Positions 1-7,984 are shown, numbered from the stretch's first letter. The stretch is DNA of 64,000 nucleotides from Kineobactrum sediminis (GCF_002868715.1 NZ_PKLZ01000001.1:62001-126000); one strand, 5' to 3'. Program-made: numbers and translations. Notes: generated by a model not told the origin, from the letters alone.

Positions 1-498
1 CGCTTCCATGGCGTTGGAGGCGGCCCGGGCATACTGAGCGACCACTCCGGGGATCTCCTCCAGTTCCAGCGCTCGCGGCTCTGAGGTGGGCACGAAGCCC
101 TGCTCGGTAAAGGTGCGGATTTTACCCTGGACGGCCGAGGGAGCAACGGGCGGCTCTTCATTGTGCTGGAAAACCCGGTGCGATACTCGTCCCGAGTGCC
201 AGATCTGGCACACAATACGACCGCCCGCCTGGTGAACGGCCGAGGTCACCTGCTGCCAGCACCGGATTTGCTCGGGCGTGTGAATACCCGGGGTAGCAAG
301 GGTTCCGGTACCCTGTTGCGATATCTGGGTGGCCTCAGTGATGATCAAACCGGCACTGGCACGCTGGCGGTAATACTCTGCCATTGAGGCGGTGGCCAGG
401 CGAAAAGGGGCACGAGCCCGGGTCATTGGCGCCATCACCACCCGGTTTTTCAGCGCTATGGCGCCCAGTTGGGTGGGGCTCAGCAGGGCCTTTGGCAC
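1..498 (-). CDS. Old Yellow Enzyme family alkene reductase (5' part, cut by window edge)
   Basis: FMN-dependent NAD(P)H:flavin oxidoreductase expected to reduce activated C=C bonds in the cytoplasm. Only the first 166 codons are in the window. The N-terminal half of the TIM barrel is readable: 'LKNRVVMAPMTRAR', then 'AEYYRQRASAGLIITEATQ', then 'GGRIVCQIWHSGRVSH', all typical of the NemA/xenobiotic reductase branch. I chose a GTG start at 498 because GAGGAG lies just upstream and the family begins here. The catalytic His/Asn pair lies beyond the edge. A full-length paralogue is present at 10615-11718 and shares most of these motifs, so this may be an old duplication or two separately acquired ene-reductases. 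The substrate cannot be read from sequence. Confidence 0.88.
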   Translation of the reverse strand, partial: MPKALLSPTQLGAIALKNRVVMAPMTRARAPFRLATASMAEYYRQRASAGLIITEATQISQQGTGTLATPGIHTPEQIRCWQQVTSAVHQAGGRIVCQIWHSGRVSHRVFQHNEEPPVAPSAVQGKIRTFTEQGFVPTSEPRALELEEIPGVVAQYARAASNAMEA

Positions 499-676
499 GG
501 CAATCTCCTCTTATGATTTTGTAAAATGTGGATTTACCGGCCATGGTATACGGACCCCTGTCGAGTTTCTGCAAGGTCGCGCCGATAGCCAGTGGCTGGT
601 TTAATAGATTGAAGGGGGTTGGGCGAAAGAGGTTGGGCGAGGGGTTAACGACTCACGCTGGTCGGGGACGGCCGCT

Positions 677-1144
677 TCAGAACCAGGGTTTCCGGCCGAC
701 GACGTAGGTTTGTTCAAAATCCTCGTCGGTCTTGGTCAGGTAAATGATGCCCTCTATCAACGCAATCACCCCAAGGATCATATTGGGGACTCCCAACAGG
801 AAGATGGTGATCACCCAGCCTATTGTGTTGGTCAAAAGATATACCAGGCCCGGGCCGGTATAACCCAGATAGAACTTGTGGATCCCCAGGCCACCCAGGA
901 AAATAGCCAACAGGCCCGCAGCGATCTTGTTTTTGGATCCGGGGATAATCGACCCACCCGCGCCCACGGCCCGGTAAATGGCCAATGCCCTCTCACCCTC
1001 GACTTCAAAATCCACACTCATGCCCCGTAGTGGCGCGACATCGTCTCTCCACTCTGCCCCTGTAAAGGTATAGCGATTGCCGTCAGCTCCCGAAATGAGG
1101 CCGTTGTTGGCCTGCACTGAATAATCTAGCACCTGTCCTTTCAT
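677..1144 (-). CDS. TM2 domain-containing protein with N-terminal cold-shock-like segment
   Basis: Small inner-membrane protein of 155 residues. Residues 1-60 look like a short OB/cold-shock-like beta segment ('NNGLISGADGNRYTF', 'GMSVDFEVEGERA'). After a linker comes a TM2 domain: 'GLLAIFLGGLGIHKFYLGY' is the diagnostic G-x-H-x-FYLG motif, followed by a second hydrophobic helix. The start at 1144 has GGAGAC four bases upstream. The function of TM2 proteins in bacteria is unknown. No operon partner is evident; the next gene upstream, DUF2164, is separated by about 110 bp. Confidence 0.85.
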   Translation of the reverse strand: MKGQVLDYSVQANNGLISGADGNRYTFTGAEWRDDVAPLRGMSVDFEVEGERALAIYRAVGAGGSIIPGSKNKIAAGLLAIFLGGLGIHKFYLGYTGPGLVYLLTNTIGWVITIFLLGVPNMILGVIALIEGIIYLTKTDEDFEQTYVVGRKPWF

Positions 1145-1255
1145 TATTGTCTCCGTATTATTACCGCTTGCGGCCCGCCCGGGCAGACAGAGCTTCGCAG
1201 ACTTTTATGGCCGGCAAAAGGCCTGCGGGTAAATATTGCAGCCCTGGCGCGGACT

Positions 1256-1510
1256 TTATCGCGTATAGGTAGTGGGCTTTTCAAGTTCGAGAATTGAATC
1301 CGCAAGGTCCTCCAGCTTCGATGCCAGAATTGTCTGGGAATCATAGAGGCCCCTGTTGTAAAAATAGGCACCCAGCTCCCGGGTAAAAAAATCGATCAGG
1401 AACTCCGCGTCAAAACTGCCAATATCCTGATCCAGCTCCTCGCGAAAGTATAGTTTAACCTTGCTGACGATCTGTTCCTTTTCACCGTCGCTGAAGTTCA
1501 CTTCGGACAT
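1256..1510 (-). CDS. DUF2164 family protein
   Basis: An 84-residue acidic soluble protein with no signal peptide or membrane segment. The body matches the DUF2164 pattern: an N-terminal 'KEQIVSKVKLYFREELDQDIGSFDAEFLIDFF' type helix pair (here residues 11-42) and a C-terminal 'NRGLYDSQ' segment. AGGA sits eight bases before the ATG at 1510. Members are small single-domain proteins of unknown role in many gammaproteobacteria. It lies between rlmA and the TM2 gene on the same strand, but the gaps do not demand one transcript. Confidence 0.8.
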   Translation of the reverse strand: MSEVNFSDGEKEQIVSKVKLYFREELDQDIGSFDAEFLIDFFTRELGAYFYNRGLYDSQTILASKLEDLADSILELEKPTTYTR

Positions 1511-1569
1511 GGAGATATTCCTGTTTTATAAGAGATTGAAAGGGGCTTAACCTGCAGCCGCGGGTGTCG

Positions 1570-2412
1570 CTATTGTCGGCCAAATCGCAGCAGCCGCACA
1601 TCCACAGTAACCGCAAGCGTCTTTAGCGCAGCAGCTTTTGCCAGGCCGACGGCTCCTGCGCGGTATAGATGTGGTGTCATTGCCAGCAAATCTGTGACCT
1701 GCTCGACTGCGACGAGGTCCAGAGTGTAACGCACCGTGTCAGTTCCCAGATGGAAGAAACCTTCGGGAGCCGCTTTGCTCGGTGCGCGTCCCGGCTTGAG
1801 ACTGGGGTAAATGATCTCCCGCAGCTCACGCAAATGATCCGCTCCGGCTTCGGCCAGTAGTAATTCGCCACCGGGCTTCAATACTCGGGCAAATTCCGCA
1901 TATACCGGGAACCCGAACAGGCACAGGAGCCGGTCAATAGTCTGTGGAAGCACCGGCAGCCCGGCATTGCTGGCCACGACCCAGTTCGGCCGTAAATCCT
2001 GTTTGGCCGCCGCCAACACAGCCCAGCGTGAGATATCAACACCCAGCATGAACATCGACAGCCGCTCCCCCGCCGCTGCCGCCAGCTCGCGCAGGTAGTA
2101 GCCCTCACCACACCCGGCATCCAGGCAATTGATTACCGTCCCTGGCTGCGGGTGCCCCAGCACGGCCTGGCTTACCGCATCGGCAACCGGTTGATAAAAC
2201 CCAGCATTGAGAAAACGTCGACGGGCCGCCACCATCTCCTTGCTGTCCCCCGGATCCCGGGAACGCTTGTTCTGCACCGGCAGCAAATGCGTGTAACCCT
2301 GCCGCGCAACATCAAAACTATGCCCCGCAGCACAACGCCATACCGCACCATCGCGCAGTAAAGGATCGCCATCAAGAGGGCAGGCCAGGGCCTGAAAAGG
2401 GGCTATGCTCAT
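1570..2412 (-). CDS. rlmA: 23S rRNA (guanine-N1)-methyltransferase RlmA
   Basis: SAM-dependent enzyme that methylates N1 of a guanine in helix 35 of 23S rRNA (G745 in E. coli numbering). The 280 residues show the family order: an N-terminal zinc-finger region, the invariant 'LLPVQNKRSRDPGDSKEM' block (residues 43-60), then a Rossmann methyltransferase with 'LDAGCGEGYYLREL'. Oddity: the E. coli finger uses Cys5, Cys8, Cys21 and His25. Here the equivalents are C11, Asp14, C27 and H31, so one zinc ligand is replaced by Asp. Start at 2412 has GCAGG upstream. A dispersed repeat copy lies 26 bp before the start, between this gene and egtD. Confidence 0.88.
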   Translation of the reverse strand: MSIAPFQALACPLDGDPLLRDGAVWRCAAGHSFDVARQGYTHLLPVQNKRSRDPGDSKEMVAARRRFLNAGFYQPVADAVSQAVLGHPQPGTVINCLDAGCGEGYYLRELAAAAGERLSMFMLGVDISRWAVLAAAKQDLRPNWVVASNAGLPVLPQTIDRLLCLFGFPVYAEFARVLKPGGELLLAEAGADHLRELREIIYPSLKPGRAPSKAAPEGFFHLGTDTVRYTLDLVAVEQVTDLLAMTPHLYRAGAVGLAKAAALKTLAVTVDVRLLRFGRQ

Positions 2413-2437
2413 AACGCCTGCGGGGTCAAAAACTTAA

Positions 2438-2462
2438 GGGGTCAGGTCGCGCTGTGTAGCAT
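2438..2462 (+). repeat. Dispersed 25-bp repeat, copy A (degenerate)
   Basis: Reads GGGGTCAGGTCGCGCTGTGTAGCAT, differing from the commonest copies at two or three positions. It fills the gap between the egtD stop and the rlmA start. Extra GGGGTCA heptamers occur at 2422-2428 and 2474-2480; the latter is part of an 11-bp palindrome. Confidence 0.75.
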
Positions 2463-2494
2463 ACAGCAGAAATGGGGTCACCCCAAAGATGTGC

Positions 2495-3496
2495 TCATGC
2501 GTCCAGTAGCTGGACACTAAACCAGCCGGCCTCATCATACCAGGTCTCGCGCGGAGTGAATCCTGCCAATCGGGCAACGTCCTGAAATCCCTCCACAGTA
2601 TACTTGTAGGAGTTTTCGGTATGGATGCGTTCACCGGCTTCCAATTGGACTTCTCGCGCTCCCACGCGGACACACTGATCCTTCAGACTCTCGAGGTGCA
2701 TCTCGATACGGCTTTCAATCGGGTTGAAAAAAGCCATGTGCTGAAACTGCTCAATATCAAAATCGGCATCGGCGAGTCGGTTAACGTGTGTGAGGATGTT
2801 ACGATTGAACCGTGCGGTGATTCCCTCACTATCGTTATACGCCGCATTCAAAACCGCTTCGTCTTTGCGTAAATCAACCCCAATAAGCAGGGACCCGCCG
2901 TCACCGCAGACGCGGTGCATTTCGCGAAGAAAACGGCTGGCGTCAGCGGGCTCAAAGTTACCGATTGTCGAACCGGGAAAGAATAACAACCGCTGCCCTG
3001 GAGGTAGCGAAGCGGGCAGGTCCATGCCACCGGTGTAGTCAGCGCATATCGCATGCACGGTAAGCCAGGGATAGCGCTTCACCAGATTTCGGGACGCTTC
3101 CAGTACATGACTTTCGGTAATCTCCAGTGGTACATAAGCGCCTGGTCTAAGCGCATTCAGCAATAATTCCACTTTCTCGCTGCTACCGCTTCCGGGCTCT
3201 ATCAATATACGGCCGGTACCCAGCGCTGCAGCGATGTGACTTTCATAGCGCTTAAAAATATCGCGCTCCGACCGGGTCAGGTAATACTCCGGCAAGACTG
3301 TAATACGATCAAATAAGGATGCACCCAAACTGTCATAGAAAAATTTGGGCGACAGCGATTTCGGTTGGCTGGCAAGCCCGGCAAGGATCTCACTGACTGC
3401 GTTCACGGAGCTGCGTGGCTGCCGAACAAATGACAGTCGGCTCTCGCCTTCGCCGTCGAGGGGTATCGGGGCAGCCGGTGCGTTCATGTAAGCCAT
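2495..3496 (-). CDS. egtD: L-histidine N-alpha-methyltransferase EgtD (ergothioneine biosynthesis)
   Basis: Trimethylates histidine to hercynine with three SAM, the first step of ergothioneine synthesis, in the cytosol. The 333-residue protein shows the EgtD-specific fold rather than a generic methyltransferase. Visible are 'LSPKFFYDSLGASLFDRIT' and 'PEYYLTRSE', the SAM loop 'LIEPGSGSSEKVELLL', 'FFPGSTIGNF', and the C-terminal 'IHTENSYKYT', which carries the Glu/Ser pair used for histidine binding in characterised EgtD. GGAG is eight bases from the ATG at 3496. It follows egtB by 39 bp on the same strand, so the two are almost certainly one operon (egtBD). No egtC or egtE lies nearby. Confidence 0.95.
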   Translation of the reverse strand: MAYMNAPAAPIPLDGEGESRLSFVRQPRSSVNAVSEILAGLASQPKSLSPKFFYDSLGASLFDRITVLPEYYLTRSERDIFKRYESHIAAALGTGRILIEPGSGSSEKVELLLNALRPGAYVPLEITESHVLEASRNLVKRYPWLTVHAICADYTGGMDLPASLPPGQRLLFFPGSTIGNFEPADASRFLREMHRVCGDGGSLLIGVDLRKDEAVLNAAYNDSEGITARFNRNILTHVNRLADADFDIEQFQHMAFFNPIESRIEMHLESLKDQCVRVGAREVQLEAGERIHTENSYKYTVEGFQDVARLAGFTPRETWYDEAGWFSVQLLDA

Positions 3497-3535
3497 TGCA
3501 GTATCTCCATGATCATCGGTAGTTGGGAAGAACCA

Positions 3536-4795
3536 TTATAGTGATCGGGCCAGGCGCGCACCCGAGAATTGCCAGCGATCACCGGGATAAAAGAAGTTGC
3601 GATACGTTGCGCGGATATGCGCCGCATCACTGACACAGGAACCACCGCGAAGAATCATCTGGCTGCTCATGAATTTACCGTTATATTCGCCCAGTGCACC
3701 TGACGCGGGCATGAATCCCGGATAGGACAGGTAGCTACTGGCGGTCCATTCCCATACATCGCCAAACAGTTGGCAAAGGTCGTCAGACTGAGTTTGCCGC
3801 CGTGGATGGAAGTGCTCACAGCCAGCGAAGTTGCCCTCGACGGCATAACCCGAGGCGGCGTGCTCCCACTCTGCCTCGGTGGGAAGTCGAGCTCCGTACC
3901 AGCGTGCAAATGCGTCTGCTTCATAATAGCTCAGATGGCAGGCCGGAGAGAGATCATCGAGCGCCATATCGCCACGAAGGCTATACTGCCACCATTCATC
4001 ATCTCTCTGGTACCAATACAATGGTTTGGTCCAGCCCTCTTTGTCAATGAGATCCCAGCCTTCCGCCAACCAAAGTTCTGAGCGACGATAGCCGCCGTCT
4101 TCAATGAACGCCCGATAATCGCCATTGGTGACTGGTCTTGACGCCAGGACAAAGGGCTCCAGAAATTGCCTGTGTCGCGGTGTCTCGTTATCGAAACGAA
4201 ATCGATCTTCCCCGGCACCAATGGTGACTACCCCGCCAGCAAATTCATGCCAGACAGGCGCCGAAGCCCGCGGGGGAAAGGCTTGCTCGGGATCTGCAGG
4301 GCGATAGACCGGCCGCAATGGATTGACGTGAAAGCTGTACTTGAGATCGGTCAGAAGCAGCTCCTGATGCTGTTGCTCGTGATGCAGGCCGAGTTCAAGA
4401 CGTGTGAGAATCTCCGCCGCATCAGGGCCGGCATCCACTCTATCCAGCAGTGCTTCAATTTCCCCATCTATGGCCTCTCGATAACGATAGACCTCGCTTA
4501 CCGTCGGCCTCGACAAAAGCCCTCGCTGGGGTCTCGAAAAGGGTTTCCCAACACCGTTGTAGTAGGAATTGAACAGATGCTCGAACGCCGGGTTCCATTC
4601 CCGATATGACTCGCCAAGCGGCTTGAGAATAAATGTCTCGAAAAACCAGGTGGTGTGAGCCAGATGCCATTTGGGTGGACTGGTATCAGCCATCGCCTGC
4701 AACCCGTAGTCCTCTGTCTCCAGGGACTCGCACAATCGTACGGAGTTTTGCCGTACTCGCTGGAATTCGCGTCTTAGCTGTGGAGCTGAAAGCAT
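3536..4795 (-). CDS. egtB: Ergothioneine biosynthesis protein EgtB (hercynine oxygenase)
   Basis: Non-haem iron sulfoxide synthase that couples hercynine to a thiol (cysteine or gamma-glutamylcysteine) with O2. The N-terminal DinB-like domain supplies iron ligands: 'WHLAHTTWFFE' (H44/H47 region) and 'HHEQQHQELLL' (H139 and H143 of the HxxxH pair). The C-terminal half is a formylglycine-generating-enzyme-like domain ('RLPTEAEWEHAA', 'ILRGGSCVSDAAHIRATYRN'). An upstream in-frame ATG at 4906 would add 37 basic residues unlike the family. I chose 4795 because AGGA stands seven bases before it and the homologous part starts there. First gene of egtBD. Which thiol it uses cannot be told from the sequence. 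Confidence 0.94.
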   Translation of the reverse strand: MLSAPQLRREFQRVRQNSVRLCESLETEDYGLQAMADTSPPKWHLAHTTWFFETFILKPLGESYREWNPAFEHLFNSYYNGVGKPFSRPQRGLLSRPTVSEVYRYREAIDGEIEALLDRVDAGPDAAEILTRLELGLHHEQQHQELLLTDLKYSFHVNPLRPVYRPADPEQAFPPRASAPVWHEFAGGVVTIGAGEDRFRFDNETPRHRQFLEPFVLASRPVTNGDYRAFIEDGGYRRSELWLAEGWDLIDKEGWTKPLYWYQRDDEWWQYSLRGDMALDDLSPACHLSYYEADAFARWYGARLPTEAEWEHAASGYAVEGNFAGCEHFHPRRQTQSDDLCQLFGDVWEWTASSYLSYPGFMPASGALGEYNGKFMSSQMILRGGSCVSDAAHIRATYRNFFYPGDRWQFSGARLARSL

Positions 4796-4899
4796 CCGGG
4801 CGTCCTGTTTCACAGTATTTGAGTGTTTTATGATTGTAGAACTGAATCGATTTTGCAACCTGCCTCCTGTTTGAACTTTTAACCGGGGGGCCAGCCGGG

Positions 4900-4928
4900 T
4901 TGCCAATCCTGCTCCGAGTGTCTACACT
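4900..4928 (+). promoter_or_regulatory. Probable sigma-70 promoter of the ferritin-like gene
   Basis: TTGCCA (-35, 4900-4905), a 17-bp spacer, and TACACT (-10, 4923-4928) lie about 90 bp before the ferritin-like start, in the 223-bp divergent gap with egtB. This is a consensus match by eye only. Confidence 0.45.
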
Positions 4929-5018
4929 TTTTTATGGAAGTGAGTCAGCTGCCCGCCTGAATACAGGCAGAGGTATCTGGCCGAATCAGTACCCGGTAAG
5001 AAAAAGAGGATCGCGCTA

Positions 5019-5558
5019 ATGTCTGACCAACCATTCCTGACCGATGTTAAAACCCTGCGTGAACGCGCGCGAAAGCACATTGAAGAAGGCGCCGTAACGC
5101 AAGGCTACGGCGCTGATCGTGAAACGGTCCTCAAGGTCCTGAACGAAGCACTGGCAACAGAGTTGGTCTGCGTATTGCGCTACAAGCGCCACTACTATAT
5201 GGCCGAAGGCCTGAATGCCCAGGCTGCACAGCATGAGTTCCTTGAACACGCTGAAGAGGAACAGCAGCATGCTGACCAGATAGCCGAGCGCATCACCCAG
5301 CTTGGAGGTGAACCCGACTTCAATCCGGACAACCTGACTTCACGCAGTCATGCAGAGTACAAAGAAGGTAACTCCCTGGCGGATATGATCAAGGAGGACC
5401 TGATTGCGGAACGCATCGCCATTGAGTCCTATCGCGAATTCATCGTCTATCTTGGCAATGATGACCCTGTGACCCGTCGTATGATGGAAGATATACTCGC
5501 GACAGAAGAAGAACACGCAGATGACCTGGTTAGCCTGACAGCAAGGATGAATAGCTGA
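5019..5558 (+). CDS. Ferritin-like (bacterioferritin/Dps-like) di-iron protein
   Basis: A 179-residue four-helix-bundle protein expected to oxidise and store iron or consume peroxide in the cytoplasm. The di-iron ligand set is complete: E48 on helix A, E81-x-x-H84 on helix B ('EEEQQHAD'), E131 on helix C ('LIAERIAIESY') and E163-x-x-H166 on helix D ('TEEEHADD'). The length and the extended N-terminus (about 30 residues before helix A) fit the Dps-like/bacterioferritin-related group more than classical Bfr. No haem-binding Met was assigned. RBS AGAGGA precedes the ATG at 5019. It is divergent from egtB, so an iron/peroxide protein sits beside the antioxidant-thiol operon; shared oxidative-stress control is an inference. 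Confidence 0.87.
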   Translation: MSDQPFLTDVKTLRERARKHIEEGAVTQGYGADRETVLKVLNEALATELVCVLRYKRHYYMAEGLNAQAAQHEFLEHAEEEQQHADQIAERITQLGGEPDFNPDNLTSRSHAEYKEGNSLADMIKEDLIAERIAIESYREFIVYLGNDDPVTRRMMEDILATEEEHADDLVSLTARMNS

Positions 5559-5590
5559 CAGAGGTTTGCCGAAGCCAATGGGGGTGGCCA

Positions 5591-5637
5591 GAGAGCTGGG
5601 GTCAAGAGAGCTGGGGTCAGGTCTCGCTTTGTAGCAT
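5591..5637 (+). repeat. Dispersed 25-bp repeat, copy B, with 15-bp tandem leader
   Basis: The core GGGGTCAGGTCTCGCTTTGTAGCAT is at 5613-5637. It is preceded by two tandem 15-bp units (GAGAGCTGGGGTCAA/G, 5591-5605 and 5606-5620), so GGGGTCA recurs with a 15-bp period. It lies 14 bp beyond the stop of the amidohydrolase gene. Confidence 0.88.
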
Positions 5638-5651
5638 GCCATGGACAACTA

Positions 5652-6455
5652 CTACCCCGACTGGCTTGCACCAGAAAGCTTATACAGCTCAAGCGCATTG
5701 CCGCTCAGTACCTTCTCCGCCTTATCGGTTCCCAGAGCCTCGACTATGAGCAGGACATCCTTATCGCTGAAAGGCCGCGGTGCTCTCGTGGATGGCAGGT
5801 CGCTACCGAACATTAATGCGCCAGGGTTCGCCGCATTGAGTTCTCGTAATGCATGGCTGACGTTAAAATCAGCCCTGCCAAAGCCACTGGCTTTGACCCT
5901 GACTCCCTTTTCGGCGAGTTTTACCAACAACGGCAGCCCGGCCTTATCAAGCCCAAGATGATCTATACTGACCGACGGCAACTCGAGAATCCGGGAATAC
6001 AGCTCCGCTATTCCCGCAGAATCGATATATAGCTCCACATGCCAGCCGGCCACTTCATATACCCTCGCCGCCATTACGCTCAGACTACCGACATCGGCTG
6101 AGCCGCCACGCTTGAGATTAAAGCGAACAGCCCTTACGCCTGCGTGATGCAGGCGCAAAATTTCGACATCGGTCACGCTGGCCGGCAATTGGGTAACACC
6201 GACAAAAGAAGGCCCAAGCCTCTGTAGCGCATCGAGTAAATAGTCCTGATCAAACGCCTGAAAGGAGCCGGATACAATAACACCACCGCACAGGTCCCAG
6301 GACGCCATTCTTTTGAGGTAATCAGCGCAGGTAAACTGGTCCGGGATGTAGGCGTTATTGCTTACCAGTGGAAATTCGTAATTGATGATATGAAAATGGC
6401 TATCAAATAACGGAGCAACCAGCCCCGGGGTCAGGTCTCGCTTTGTAGCATCCAT
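5652..6455 (-). CDS. Amidohydrolase family (metal-dependent TIM-barrel) protein; start altered by repeat insertion
   Basis: Predicted cytosolic hydrolase of the Amidohydro_2 type (2-pyrone-4,6-dicarboxylate lactonase and decarboxylase relatives). 'LFDSHFHI' gives the metal-binding HxH near the N-terminus, and 'GSDLPSTRAPRPFSD' carries the late catalytic Asp. Length 267 is normal. The only ATG in reach (6455) lies in repeat copy C, so the first ten residues (MDATKRDLTP) are translated repeat. There is no good Shine-Dalgarno before it. Either the repeat replaced the native start, a non-ATG codon is used, or the gene is no longer expressed. It is bracketed by direct repeat copies B and C. Confidence 0.8.
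   Translation of the reverse strand: MDATKRDLTPGLVAPLFDSHFHIINYEFPLVSNNAYIPDQFTCADYLKRMASWDLCGGVIVSGSFQAFDQDYLLDALQRLGPSFVGVTQLPASVTDVEILRLHHAGVRAVRFNLKRGGSADVGSLSVMAARVYEVAGWHVELYIDSAGIAELYSRILELPSVSIDHLGLDKAGLPLLVKLAEKGVRVKASGFGRADFNVSHALRELNAANPGALMFGSDLPSTRAPRPFSDKDVLLIVEALGTDKAEKVLSGNALELYKLSGASQSG
6427..6451 (+). repeat. Dispersed 25-bp repeat, copy C
   Basis: Reads GGGGTCAGGTCTCGCTTTGTAGCAT, identical to copy B. It overlaps the 5' end of the amidohydrolase reading frame and forms an inverted pair with copy D across 118 bp. Confidence 0.9.
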
Positions 6456-6569
6456 TAAAATATCCAGTCGTCTATAGTTCTACAGCGATGTGTCTGGCTA
6501 ATACAAACAGCGGCTTGACCAAATTATCGCGATCCAGGGCGAGGCGCGCCCAGAATAGAACATCAATGT

Positions 6570-6592
6570 GCTACAAAGCGAGACCTGACCCC
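6570..6592 (-). repeat. Dispersed repeat, copy D (inverted partner of C)
   Basis: Plus strand reads GCTACAAAGCGAGACCTGACCCC, the reverse complement of copy C over 23 bases. It ends 17 bp before the methyltransferase stop codon. C and D delimit a 166-bp cassette whose inside shows no reading frame. Confidence 0.88.
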
Positions 6593-6609
6593 CGTGGCGT
6601 GACACTGGG

Positions 6610-7254
6610 TTATGGCCCGGGTTTTTCGTTGATTGCCTCGATCACAGCGAACCCACAAACCCCATACCCCAGACGCAGGGGCTCAACCTCTTTTATCAAT
6701 GCCAGCGGTTGGGACAGTGTCTGCACCCGGGCATGTAGGGAAAAGCTCGCGTCCATGAGGAAATTTTCAACCTGATCAGCACTGTAAAAAGTCGCCTCCT
6801 GGTAAAAGGTACTATCAGACTGGCGTGCTTCATAATCGAGCCCCATGGCGCTATCGCGGTCAATGAACCCGATAACGAAAATACCGCCGGGCTTCAACAC
6901 CCGTCGTATCTGGGTAAACATAGTGGCGGGAGAGTCAACAAAACAAAGGGTGGTTACAACCAGGACATGATCGAAACTGTCATCCGGATACGGAAGTGCT
7001 TCGGCGACGCCTTCGTCCGCTTCAATCCCCCGTTTTCTGGCAACAGCCAGCATCGCGGGAGAGGGATCAATACCCACCTGAATTCCCAGCGGCGCGGCAA
7101 ATCGTCCGGTGCCTACGCCGACTTCAAGGCCTCTACCTGTCAGGGGAACAAAGGGTCTCAGAGCCAACAGCTCTGAAATATATGCTTCTTTATGTCGATC
7201 AAACCAGCTTTCATAGCGCTCGGGATGTTTTTCAAAGGCGGCAGTTTTGGCCAT
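6610..7254 (-). CDS. Class I SAM-dependent methyltransferase
   Basis: A 214-residue Rossmann-fold methyltransferase of the Methyltransf_11 (UbiE/BioC-like) type. Motif I is 'GLEVGVGTGRFAAPLG' (residues 42-57), the acidic loop is 'VGIDPSPAML', and motif II/post-I is 'LPYPDDSFDHVLVVTTLCFV' with 'LKPGGIFVIGFIDRDS' after it. The start at 7254 has AGGAG nine bases upstream. There is no metal-binding or membrane feature. The substrate is not predictable; this subfamily often acts on small molecules. It stands alone: the upstream gene (DUF924) is about 165 bp away and the downstream side is repeat copy D. Confidence 0.85.
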   Translation of the reverse strand: MAKTAAFEKHPERYESWFDRHKEAYISELLALRPFVPLTGRGLEVGVGTGRFAAPLGIQVGIDPSPAMLAVARKRGIEADEGVAEALPYPDDSFDHVLVVTTLCFVDSPATMFTQIRRVLKPGGIFVIGFIDRDSAMGLDYEARQSDSTFYQEATFYSADQVENFLMDASFSLHARVQTLSQPLALIKEVEPLRLGYGVCGFAVIEAINEKPGP

Positions 7255-7420
7255 TTGACAGAATCTCCTGTAATGCGTACGTGGGATGTGATCAGCAACA
7301 TGATGCTATGAATTACTATAGAAGATTCCCGGGATTCTGGTGGTGATTGTAAAAATTCGAAAAACAGGGCGTAGATCCTCGACGCCCGAAAAAAGCGGCG
7401 AAGCTACCCCTGATCGCGGG

Positions 7421-7957
7421 CTAGAAGCTTGATCCGGGCTGCAATAAAAACGACTCTTCGTCCGCATTGGAAACACGGCCAAGAATCCGGTTTCGGTGAG
7501 GATATCGACCAAAGCGGTCGATTATGGCCTTGTGCCTAAGTTCGAACTGGTAATTCTTCGGAGCCGTATAGTCACGGAAAAGCCTTTCTGCCTCGACGTG
7601 AATTAACGCTGATTCACTGTGCATGTAGGGCATCAAGAGGAATGTGCGTTCCGCCTGGGTGAGTTGCGAAAGCAGGTTTGCCGCCACCGCCTCCTGCGCC
7701 AATACCAGCGCAAGGGAATCCTGGGAAAAAGCCGCTGGCGTATTCCGGTAAATATTGCGCGAAAACTGGTCGAGAACAATGATTTCAGCCAGCCGCCCCC
7801 TGACATGCTCCCGCCAGGAGAACAGTTCAGCCTGCATGGCCTTCACTATAAGATGCTCAAACTTACGCTGGATGAGAGCATCAAGTTCCGGATCAGCAAC
7901 CCACCATTGCTTCGTTTCTATTTCTTCAAACCAGAATGCGAGGACTGCGTTATACAT
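7421..7957 (-). CDS. DUF924 family protein
   Basis: A 178-residue, all-helical soluble protein. The family hallmarks are present: N-terminal 'VLAFWFEE' and 'QWWVADPELDALIQRKF', central 'IIVLDQFSRNIYRNT', and C-terminal 'HKAIIDRFGRYPHRNRILGR'. The fold is TPR-like and the role is unknown. An in-frame TTG two codons upstream is possible, but the ATG at 7957 is the conventional choice; Shine-Dalgarno is weak in both cases. Confidence 0.87.
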   Translation of the reverse strand: MYNAVLAFWFEEIETKQWWVADPELDALIQRKFEHLIVKAMQAELFSWREHVRGRLAEIIVLDQFSRNIYRNTPAAFSQDSLALVLAQEAVAANLLSQLTQAERTFLLMPYMHSESALIHVEAERLFRDYTAPKNYQFELRHKAIIDRFGRYPHRNRILGRVSNADEESFLLQPGSSF

Positions 7958-7984
7958 AGTCAACTACGTGGGGTTTGGCGCAAT

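Noticed and set aside
3265-3275. GGGTCAGGT inside egtD as a repeat copy
   Set aside because: The match stops after nine bases and lies in conserved EgtD sequence.
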